Shown here one piece after another: positions 1-7,090 of a DNA stretch of 17,440 nt. How positions within the stretch are numbered: the stretch's first letter is position 1; the number at the start of each line of letters is the position of its first letter. The notes beneath the pieces were generated by a model. The model saw only the letters and a list, made by a program, of their open reading frames with translations. It ran no database searches and had not been told where the DNA came from. The DNA is from Rhodoferax sp. UBA6134 (GTDB lineage: Bacteria; Pseudomonadota; Gammaproteobacteria; Burkholderiales; Burkholderiaceae_C): the NCBI GenBank assembly GCA_002422455.1, contig DIVK01000086.1:8059-25498 (forward strand). Direction: 5' to 3'. Made by a program: the position numbers and the translations under genes.

Positions 1-678
1 ACTGACGCACAGGACCACCCCCGTCCAGACCAGACCGGGCGCCGGCGGTGGTGCCACCGCGCCCAACCCCAGGCCGAGCAGGGCAGCCGCCGTGGCCAGC
101 GCCGCGCCGCCGCCAAACATGGCCAGCATGCGCGACTCGTCCGGCGTCTGGTTGAGCCGGCGCAGCAGGACGTTGGTCAGCGCAAAACTGAAGCCCCCCA
201 TGAGGGCCAGTCCGTCGGTCAGACCCTGCGGGAGCGGCCAGGGCGAGCCCGGCGTTTTGAGCACAATCGCGACGCCGCTGAGCGCCAGCGCCAGCCGCGC
301 CAACGAGCCCGGGGTAGGCCGCTCCCCCAGCAGCGGCCAGGCCAGCAGCACGGCCCAGGCCGGCATCAGATAGAACAACAGGACGACACGCACCACGTCG
401 CCCATGGTCACCGCCCAGTTGAATCCCACATTGGTCAGGCCGGAGGCCAGCACCAGCCACCACAGCATGGGGTTCTGCCACAGACCGCGCCAGGCGCGGG
501 GCCGAAACAGCAACAGACAAAACAGGGCAAACACGTAAATGATGGCGGTGGCCCACAGCGGGTGCAAGCCATGACTTTGCAGGATGCGAAAGGGCCACCA
601 CGACAGCCCCCAGACCAGGGCGTTGAGTGCCAGCGCCGCCGCCGCCAACGCGCTTGCGTTCAACTGCAGGCTGCGCAA
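1..678 (-). CDS. EamA/DMT-superfamily permease, partial (cut by left window edge)
   Basis: Integral inner-membrane protein of the drug/metabolite transporter superfamily; the substrate cannot be predicted. I translated this frame by hand: it is open from just after the lplT stop to base 1, giving about 226 residues of an expected 290-300. It is almost entirely hydrophobic, with early motifs VWGLSWWPFR and TNVGFNWAV, then VVLLFYLMPAWAVLLAWPLLGERP, the typical end of the first EamA repeat (FY..P....L..W...GE). The second repeat begins near GLALMGGFSFALTNVLLRRLNQ. There is no in-frame ATG after the lplT stop, so the start is probably TTG at 678 or TTG at 663, each with a poor ribosome site. It lies 45 bases downstream of lplT on the same strand, so co-transcription is likely. 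The family is clear; the start is uncertain. Confidence 0.8.
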   Translation of the reverse strand, partial: MRSLQLNASALAAAALALNALVWGLSWWPFRILQSHGLHPLWATAIIYVFALFCLLLFRPRAWRGLWQNPMLWWLVLASGLTNVGFNWAVTMGDVVRVVLLFYLMPAWAVLLAWPLLGERPTPGSLARLALALSGVAIVLKTPGSPWPLPQGLTDGLALMGGFSFALTNVLLRRLNQTPDESRMLAMFGGGAALATAAALLGLGLGAVAPPPAPGLVWTGVVLCVS

Positions 679-723
679 GATTGCTTCGCAGTTCCCGGTC
701 CGGCCCGCCAGGCCAGCAGGACA

Positions 724-2007
724 TCAGTCGTGTGAATGGTCATTGCGGGCAATGTCCAGCAGGTGCTCCACCTCGGCGCGATGCTCGGTGCAATTGCGTG
801 CATGCCAGCGCTTGATGAGCCACATGAAACCGGCGATGGCCACGCCAAACACCGTGATCGCGGCAAACGTTGGCAAGCCCAGGCCGGTGAACAGGCTGTA
901 GGCGGCGCCCAGCACCAGAATGCAGGCCTGCTCGTTGAAATTTTGCACTGCGATGGAACGCCCGGCCCCCATCAGGTTGTGCCCGCGGTGCTGCAGCAGC
1001 GCGTTCATCGGCACCACCAGAAAGCCGCCCAGGGCTCCCAGCAAAATCAGAAATGGCACCGCCACCCACACATGGGTAATGAAAATCAGCAGGATGATGA
1101 GCAGCCCCATGCCAATGCCCAGCGTGATCACGCGCGGACCATCTTCGAGTCGCATGCGCATCGAGGCCACCACGGCGCCGACCGCCATGCCAATCGCCAC
1201 CACCCCCTGCAGCGCCGAGGCCTGCGTCACGGAATAGCCCAGGGCGGCGGCGGCCCAGGCCAGCACAATGAACCGCAAATTGCCCGCCACCCCCCAGATG
1301 AGCGTGGTCGCCGCCAGCGAAATCTGACCCAGTTTGTCGCGCCACAGGCGGGCGTTGCAGCTCCAGAAATCAGGCAGCAGGGAGATGACCCGCTGCGGCA
1401 TGGGGCGCAACTCCACACCCGTCAGGGGGATATGGGTGTTAAACCACGCGGCCACCAGATAAACCAGGATCAGCACGCTGATGGCGGCCTCGGGCGGCGT
1501 ATGCACACCGGTGTCGATCAGCGGGAAATCGAACGACAGCAGCAGCGGCGCCAGCACCGGCCCCACCAGTTGTCCCCCCAGCAGAACACCCAGGATGATG
1601 GAGGCGATGGTCAGGCCCTCGATCCAGCCATTGGCCTTGACCAACTGCGAGGCCGGCAGCAATTCGGTGAGGATGCCGTATTTGGCGGGCGAGTAGGCGG
1701 CGGCGCCCAGCCCCACAATGGCGTAGGCCATCAGGGGATGCGAGCCCAGCAGCATGAGTAGACAGCCGGCTACCTTGATGAAGTTGCTGATCAGCATCAC
1801 CCGGCCTTTGGGCATGGAGTCGGCAAAAGCCCCGACGAAGGGCGCGAGAACGACGTAGAACAATGCAAACATCGGCACCAACGCCGCCTGTTGCCACTCC
1901 GGCGCCTTGCTGCCTCTCAGAAGCTGGACAGCTGCAACAAACAGCGCATTGTCGGCCAGCGAGCTGAAAAACTGCGCTGACATGATGGTAAAAAAGCCGC
2001 GTTTCAT
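724..2007 (-). CDS. lplT: Lysophospholipid transporter LplT (MFS)
   Basis: Inner-membrane major-facilitator protein of 427 residues. In E. coli (397 residues) LplT flips lysophospholipids such as lyso-PE inward for re-acylation by Aas. Family features are visible: the N-terminal FFSSLADNALFVAAV segment, VVLAPFVGAFADSMPKGRVM (the loop 2-3 MFS motif), and PAKYGILTELLPASQLVKANG, which is highly characteristic of LplT and of Aas-fused transporters. About twelve hydrophobic stretches follow one another. No aas acyltransferase gene lies beside it, so the partner must be elsewhere or is not needed. The start is ATG at 2007; its Shine-Dalgarno is weak. It is divergent from alr. A possible extended -10 on the minus strand (TGCTATAAC, about 2075-2083) lies about 68-76 bases upstream of the start. 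Identity is firm; the transported lipid is inferred from the family. Confidence 0.9.
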   Translation of the reverse strand: MKRGFFTIMSAQFFSSLADNALFVAAVQLLRGSKAPEWQQAALVPMFALFYVVLAPFVGAFADSMPKGRVMLISNFIKVAGCLLMLLGSHPLMAYAIVGLGAAAYSPAKYGILTELLPASQLVKANGWIEGLTIASIILGVLLGGQLVGPVLAPLLLSFDFPLIDTGVHTPPEAAISVLILVYLVAAWFNTHIPLTGVELRPMPQRVISLLPDFWSCNARLWRDKLGQISLAATTLIWGVAGNLRFIVLAWAAAALGYSVTQASALQGVVAIGMAVGAVVASMRMRLEDGPRVITLGIGMGLLIILLIFITHVWVAVPFLILLGALGGFLVVPMNALLQHRGHNLMGAGRSIAVQNFNEQACILVLGAAYSLFTGLGLPTFAAITVFGVAIAGFMWLIKRWHARNCTEHRAEVEHLLDIARNDHSHD

Positions 2008-2135
2008 TGTCTACAGGCGCGCATCAGCGGTGCTGACACGGTGGGGGGGGTGATATATCTCCGAACGATCGTGGGTTATAGCATGCCGCCGTGCTGTCAG
2101 AATCCGGACTTCACTCCGTTTCCCCCACGCGACCC

Positions 2136-3302
2136 ATGCCTCGCCCGATCCAAGCCACCATTCACACCGGCGCACTGCGCCACAACCTCGCGCGCGTACG
2201 CCGCGCGGCGCCAGACGCGCGCGTCTGGGCGATCGTCAAGGCCAATGCCTACGGCCATGGTATCGAACACGTGTTTGAAGGCCTGCGCGGTGCCGACGGC
2301 TTTGCGCTGCTCGACCTGGAAGAAGCCCGGCGCGTGCGCGCCCTGGGCTGGCGCGGCCCGATCCTGCTGCTCGAAGGCGTGTTCGAACTGCGCGACCTCG
2401 AACTCTGCTCGCGGCTGGAGCTGTGGCACACCGTGCATTGCGACGAGCAGATCGACATGCTTGCCATGCACAAAACCAGCGTGCCGCACCGGGTGTTCCT
2501 CAAGATGAATTCCGGCATGAACCGGCTTGGCTTTGCGCCGCAGCGTTACCGCGCCGCCTGGACGCGCCTGAACGCCCTGCCCCAGGTCGATGAAATCTCG
2601 CTGATGACCCATTTCAGCGACGCTGACGGCACGCGCGGCGTCGCTGAACAGATGGCGGTTTTTTCAGCATTCGCCGGGGACTTGCCGGGCGAACGCACTT
2701 TGTGCAACAGCGCGGCCCTGCTGCGCGGCGGCACAGGGACCCTGGAGAGCGGCACCGGTGCCGCCCCCCGCATCGCCTCCGACTGGGTGCGCGCCGGCAT
2801 TGCCCTGTACGGCAGCGCGCCGGATTTTCCCGCGCACAGCGCCTCCGACTGGGAGCTGCAACCCGGCATGACGCTCGCTTCTAAAATAATAGCTGTACAA
2901 GACCTGGCGACGGGAGCTACCATTGGATATGGTTCGACTTTTGTGGCGCAGCGGCCGCTGCGCATCGGTATCGTGGCCTGCGGCTACGCTGACGGCTACC
3001 CGCGGGCCTGCGGCACCGGCACGCCCGTGCTGGTGAACGGCGTTCGCACCCGCCTGCTGGGACGCGTCAGCATGGACATGGTCACCGTCGATCTCTCGGC
3101 CGTGGCACAGGCCGGCGGCCGTGCCGGCTTCGGCAGCGAGGTCACCCTGTGGGGCCGCGCCGCCAACGGCGCCGTGCTGGGGATTGACGAGGTCGCCCGC
3201 TGCGCCGGTACCGTGGGCTACGAATTGATGTGCGCACTGGCCCCGCGCATCCCCGCGCTGGTGACCGATGAGGACCGGTTCACCTCCGCTTGCCAGACCT
3301 GA
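2136..3302 (+). CDS. alr: Alanine racemase (PLP-dependent)
   Basis: Interconverts L- and D-alanine in the cytoplasm and supplies D-Ala for peptidoglycan; Fold III PLP enzyme. With the ATG at 2136 the protein has 388 residues and begins MPRPIQATIHTGAL, as family members do. A GTG at 2091 would add 15 unconserved residues. Visible residues: PLP lysine K35 in AIVKANAYGHG, the MNSGMNRLGF segment (about 124-133), the second catalytic base Y265 in GYGSTF, the CGYADGYPR segment (about 282-290), and the GRVSMDM segment (309-315). The stretch RGGTGTLESGTGAAPR (about 197-212) is a Gly-rich insert relative to E. coli Alr. No clear Shine-Dalgarno precedes the start. Codons 249-269 are unusually AT-rich, with two successive ATA codons. 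The HD-GYP-like gene follows after 10 bases. Confidence 0.95.
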   Translation: MPRPIQATIHTGALRHNLARVRRAAPDARVWAIVKANAYGHGIEHVFEGLRGADGFALLDLEEARRVRALGWRGPILLLEGVFELRDLELCSRLELWHTVHCDEQIDMLAMHKTSVPHRVFLKMNSGMNRLGFAPQRYRAAWTRLNALPQVDEISLMTHFSDADGTRGVAEQMAVFSAFAGDLPGERTLCNSAALLRGGTGTLESGTGAAPRIASDWVRAGIALYGSAPDFPAHSASDWELQPGMTLASKIIAVQDLATGATIGYGSTFVAQRPLRIGIVACGYADGYPRACGTGTPVLVNGVRTRLLGRVSMDMVTVDLSAVAQAGGRAGFGSEVTLWGRAANGAVLGIDEVARCAGTVGYELMCALAPRIPALVTDEDRFTSACQT

Positions 3303-3312
3303 AAGACGCCAG

Positions 3313-4533
3313 ATGATTTACGTTCCTGTTCCCGTTGCACTGCTCGAACTCGGCAAACCCTTGCCCATCGACATCTGGGACTCCAGCGGCAAACTGCTGC
3401 TGCGCAAGGGACAGCCCATCCTGTCGGAGCAGCACAAGGAGATGCTCGAAGCGCACCATGCCAGCATGACGGAAAGTGACGCCCGGGCCTGGCAAAGAAG
3501 TTACGAGCGGATGATTCACGCCCTGCTGGCCGACGGCGCGGGATTGGAGGTCATCGCACGCGCCGGCCTGCCCAGCGAAATAGAGGAAAGCGATTACGTG
3601 TTGGCCCAGGAGGTGCTCGGTGGCTGGCTGGACTTGCAGGAAATCCTGCGCGGCCTGCTGTACCAGGGCGAGGCCGCCATCAACCCCCTGCAGAGACTGG
3701 CGGGCATCGCCGAAAAAGCGCTTGACCTGCTGCGAAACGATCCGGACGAATGTCTGTTCATCCTGTTCCAGGCGCTGGCCGACACCTCACTGGGCTATTG
3801 CGCCACCCACGCGCTGCTGTCGGCGGCCGTGTGCGAACTGACGGCAGCAAAGCTGAGCATGCCGCAGGCCGCCAGACGCGTCCTGTTCCAATCCGCCCTG
3901 GTGATGAATATCGGCATGGCCCGGGCCCAGGACAGCCTGACCCGGCAAAGCTCAATCCTCAACGACGCCCAGCGCAAGCTGATCCGGGAACATCCCCAAA
4001 AAAGCGTCGACATCCTGCAATGTTTTGGCGTGACCGACGAAGACCTGCTGGACATCGTGCGCTGGCACCATGAACTGGACGAATCCTGCGGCCTGGCCAG
4101 GACCCTGGAGAGTCGGCGCGTCCTGCGCACGGCCGACTGCTTTGTCGCCAAGATGGCCGCCCGCAAGACGCGGCTGGCCATGTCGCCGCTGGGTGCCGTC
4201 CAGTCCGTTTTTCTGGGCACGGCGGCGGATGCCGAAAAACTCGGCGCGGCCATGGCGACTTCCGTCGGGTTCTACCCGCCGGGCACCTACGTGCAACTCA
4301 TTAACGGCGAAAGGGCCGTCGCGGTGGCCCGCGGCCCGCGCGCCAATACGCCGCACGTCGTGAGCATTGTCACGCCCGGCGGCATGCCCATGAGCCAATA
4401 CCTGTACCGGGACACCAGCGACCCGCGGCATGCCATCCGCTCACCGATCAACGCGGAGAAGATCAAGGTCAGCGTCAGCCCCGACAAGGCGCTGAAGGCG
4501 CGGCCGATGACGACCAGCGCCGCATCAGCTTGA
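3313..4533 (+). CDS. Degenerate HD-GYP-type protein, probably catalytically inactive
   Basis: A 406-residue soluble protein whose layout matches betaproteobacterial HD-GYP proteins: an N-terminal domain (about 1-100, beginning MIYVPVPVALLELGKPLP), an HD-like helical core (about 150-285) and the C-terminal GFYPPGTYVQLINGERAVAV segment often seen after HD-GYP domains. Active HD-GYP enzymes hydrolyse cyclic-di-GMP with metal held by H...HD...H...HH plus a GYP motif. Here H166 (CATH), H227 (EHPQKS) and the pair H252-H253 (RWHHELD) remain, but the HD pair is replaced by M198-N199 (ALVMNIG), the following lysine is gone, and GYP is replaced by DESCG. I infer a non-catalytic sensor or regulator. The start is ATG at 3313 with GAAAG 8 bases upstream; it is 10 bases after alr and probably co-transcribed. 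Its 3' end overlaps the opposing ATPase gene by 59 bases. Confidence 0.72.
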   Translation: MIYVPVPVALLELGKPLPIDIWDSSGKLLLRKGQPILSEQHKEMLEAHHASMTESDARAWQRSYERMIHALLADGAGLEVIARAGLPSEIEESDYVLAQEVLGGWLDLQEILRGLLYQGEAAINPLQRLAGIAEKALDLLRNDPDECLFILFQALADTSLGYCATHALLSAAVCELTAAKLSMPQAARRVLFQSALVMNIGMARAQDSLTRQSSILNDAQRKLIREHPQKSVDILQCFGVTDEDLLDIVRWHHELDESCGLARTLESRRVLRTADCFVAKMAARKTRLAMSPLGAVQSVFLGTAADAEKLGAAMATSVGFYPPGTYVQLINGERAVAVARGPRANTPHVVSIVTPGGMPMSQYLYRDTSDPRHAIRSPINAEKIKVSVSPDKALKARPMTTSAASA

Positions 4534-7090
4534 CGGCTTCAAACCAGAACACGCTGACCAGCCCCAGGCCGACGGCCAGCAGCAGATCAGGCAGCGACAA
4601 AGCTTCCAGCAAAAACAGGCGCGTCAGCCACGGCAGGTACAACACCAGCCCCAGAACCACGAGTGTCACACCACTCACCAGCCACAGCGTGCGGTTGGGC
4701 ACGCGCAGCGTGGTCAACAGCGTGGCAGTGCGGGAACGATTGGAGAAAATCAGCGCCAGGTTCCCGATCACCAGAGTGGTAAAGGCAAACGCCCGAGCCG
4801 CGTTCTCGCCCAGCCAGGTGGTGCTCCAGGCGTAGGCGCCCAGCACCACCAGCAGCGCGCCCACGCCCTGCAGCAAGGCCAGCGCCAGGGTCATGCCGCC
4901 AAACAGCCGGGCCTGCACGTCACGCGGCGGGCGCTGCATCACGTCCCGCTCGGCCGGCTCGTTCTCGAACACCATGGAGCACGCCGGGTCGATGACCAGC
5001 TCCAGAAAAGCGATGTGCAGCGGAAACAGCACCGCCGGCCAGCCCAGCAGCACCGGCAGCAGCGCCATGCCGGCAATCGGCACATGCACCGCCAGGATGT
5101 AGGACATGGACTTGCGCAAGTTGTCAAAAATGCGCCGGCCCAGCCGCACCGCCCGCACGATGGAGGCAAAGTTGTCGTCCAGCAACACCAGCGAGGCCGC
5201 CTCGCGCGCCACGTCGGTGCCACGCCCCCCCATCGCCACGCCGACGTGCGCCGCCTTCAGCGCCGGGGCATCGTTCACGCCGTCGCCGGTCATGGCCACG
5301 ATCTCGCCACTGGCCTTGAGCGCCTGCACAATGCGCAGCTTTTGCTCCGGCGCGATGCGGGCGCACACACTCACTGTTTTCATACGCGCCTGCAACTCGG
5401 CCTCGCTCATGGGCGCCATGGCGTCACCGGTCAGAATCTGGCCCGCGGGTCCGCGGTCGAGTTGCGCCTGGTCGGCAATGGCGCGCGCGGTGGCGGGGTA
5501 GTCACCAGTGATCATGAGCACCCGGATGCCGGCCGTGCGGCACTGAGCCATGGCCGCCGGAATTTCGGCGCGCAGCGGATCCGCCAGCCCCAGCAAGCCG
5601 ATGAATTCAAAGTCGAAATCATGCTCGATGGCGGGCCACTGCTCGCCCACAAAACGTGCCTGCGCCACACCCAGCACGCGCAGGCCCTGGGCGGCCATGG
5701 TCTCCACGGCGGCGGCAATGCGGGCCTGCGCACCGGCCTCCAGGTGGCACAAGTCCATGACCGCCTCGGGCGCGCCCTTGGCCGCCACCACGTGCGCCTC
5801 ACCGTCCCGCGCCTTCCAGACCTGCGCCATGGCGCGCAACCCGGGCGTCAGCCCATATTCATGCACCAGCGTCCAGTCGCGGTGCAGATGCTCGGTGTCC
5901 TGCAGAAAATGCTGGCCCAGCCGGTGAAACGCCTTTTCCATCGGGTCGAACGGCTCGGCCACACTGGCCAGAATGGAAAATTCGACCAGCGTGTGAAAGG
6001 CCTCGGGCAATTCCGGCCTGGCGGCATAGTCAATGCCCAGACCCGCACCCGGCGCGGCAGCGCCACCCTGGACATAGAGCTGCACCACGGTCATGCGGTT
6101 CTCGGTCAGGGTGCCGGTCTTGTCCACGCACAGCACCGAAGTAGCGCCCAGGGTTTCGATGGCGGCGATGCGCCGGGTCAGCACGTTTTCCCTGGACAAA
6201 CGCCAGGCGCCCATAGCGGGGAAAACCGTCAGCACCACCGGGTATTCCTCCGGCAGCATGGCCATGGCCAGCGCGATACCGGCCAGCAGCGCGGCCAGCC
6301 AGTCGCCGCGCGTCAGACCGTGGACCAGCACCAGCAGCAGACTGAAAGCCAGCGCCAGCAACGCCAACGTGCGCACCAGGCGCGCCATCTGCTTTTGCAG
6401 CGGCGAACGTTCGACCTCCAGCCGTCCCAGCGCCGTGCCGATACGGCCGATCTCGCTGCGCGGCCCGGTGGCCGTCACGCGCGCCATGCCGTGCCCCTGC
6501 ACCACCAACGTTCCCGAATAAACAAACGGCAGATCGTCCCCGCCAGGCGGCACGGCCGGGCGCACCGTGGCCGAGGCCAGCTTGCGCACCGGCATCGCCT
6601 CGCCGCTCAGCAACGACTCGTCCAGTTGCAGGTCCGTGGCCGACAACAGGCAGGCGTCCGCCGGCACGCGGTCGCCCTCTGCCAGCAGCAGCAGGTCGCC
6701 GCGCACCACGTCGCTTCCGGCAACGCGTTCACGCCGGCCATCGCGGACCACCAGCGCACGCGGGCTGGTGAGGTCGCGCAGCGCCTCAATGGCACGCTCG
6801 GTCTTGCCCTCCTGGTAGAGCGTGAGGCCGATCATGGCCAGCACGAAGCCGAACAAAATCACCCCCTCCTGCACGTCGCCCAGCACAAGATACAACGCGC
6901 CGGCCGCCAGCAGCAGCAAAAACATGGGCTCCCGGGCGGTCTCCGCCATGATGTCCAGCCAGTTCCGGCTCGACCCGCCCGGCAGCGCATTGGGGCCGTC
7001 TTCCAGCAGGCGCTGCGCGGCTTGCGCCCGGCTCAGGCCGCCAGGGCCGCCAGCGCCATTCAGGCCTTCATCAGACGTTTGTAAAACCAC
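4475..7090 (-). CDS. Cation-translocating P-type ATPase, P2 (Ca2+-ATPase-like) group
   Basis: An 871-residue inner-membrane pump. Domains in order: N-terminal cation ATPase domain (about 15-70), actuator domain with SGEAMPV at 162-168 (a variant of TGES), TM4 motif MLPEEYP at 278-284, phosphorylated D323 in DKTGTLTE, nucleotide-binding KGAPE at 438-442, hinge TGDGVNDAP at 601-609, and a C-terminal membrane domain with LELVIDPACSMVFE at 696-709. The layout is that of P2 pumps (SERCA/PMCA side of the tree), but TM4 and TM6 differ from textbook Ca2+ pumps, so the ion is not assigned. The start is GTG at 7090, preceded by a strong Shine-Dalgarno (AGGGGGG, about 6 bases away). It overlaps the end of the mgtA-like gene by 31 bases, implying translational coupling. 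Ca2+, K+/Na+ or another cation are all possible. Confidence 0.88.
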   Translation of the reverse strand: MVLQTSDEGLNGAGGPGGLSRAQAAQRLLEDGPNALPGGSSRNWLDIMAETAREPMFLLLLAAGALYLVLGDVQEGVILFGFVLAMIGLTLYQEGKTERAIEALRDLTSPRALVVRDGRRERVAGSDVVRGDLLLLAEGDRVPADACLLSATDLQLDESLLSGEAMPVRKLASATVRPAVPPGGDDLPFVYSGTLVVQGHGMARVTATGPRSEIGRIGTALGRLEVERSPLQKQMARLVRTLALLALAFSLLLVLVHGLTRGDWLAALLAGIALAMAMLPEEYPVVLTVFPAMGAWRLSRENVLTRRIAAIETLGATSVLCVDKTGTLTENRMTVVQLYVQGGAAAPGAGLGIDYAARPELPEAFHTLVEFSILASVAEPFDPMEKAFHRLGQHFLQDTEHLHRDWTLVHEYGLTPGLRAMAQVWKARDGEAHVVAAKGAPEAVMDLCHLEAGAQARIAAAVETMAAQGLRVLGVAQARFVGEQWPAIEHDFDFEFIGLLGLADPLRAEIPAAMAQCRTAGIRVLMITGDYPATARAIADQAQLDRGPAGQILTGDAMAPMSEAELQARMKTVSVCARIAPEQKLRIVQALKASGEIVAMTGDGVNDAPALKAAHVGVAMGGRGTDVAREAASLVLLDDNFASIVRAVRLGRRIFDNLRKSMSYILAVHVPIAGMALLPVLLGWPAVLFPLHIAFLELVIDPACSMVFENEPAERDVMQRPPRDVQARLFGGMTLALALLQGVGALLVVLGAYAWSTTWLGENAARAFAFTTLVIGNLALIFSNRSRTATLLTTLRVPNRTLWLVSGVTLVVLGLVLYLPWLTRLFLLEALSLPDLLLAVGLGLVSVFWFEAVKLMRRWSSSAAPSAPCRG

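Noticed and set aside
736..1761. A 341-codon open frame antisense to lplT
   Set aside because: Shadow of lplT, with low-complexity Gln/His/Arg composition.
5015..7084. A 689-codon open frame antisense to the P2 ATPase
   Set aside because: It is rich in His, Gln, Arg and Gly with no domain, as expected when a GC-rich gene is read on the opposite strand. The minus-strand ATPase explains the region fully.
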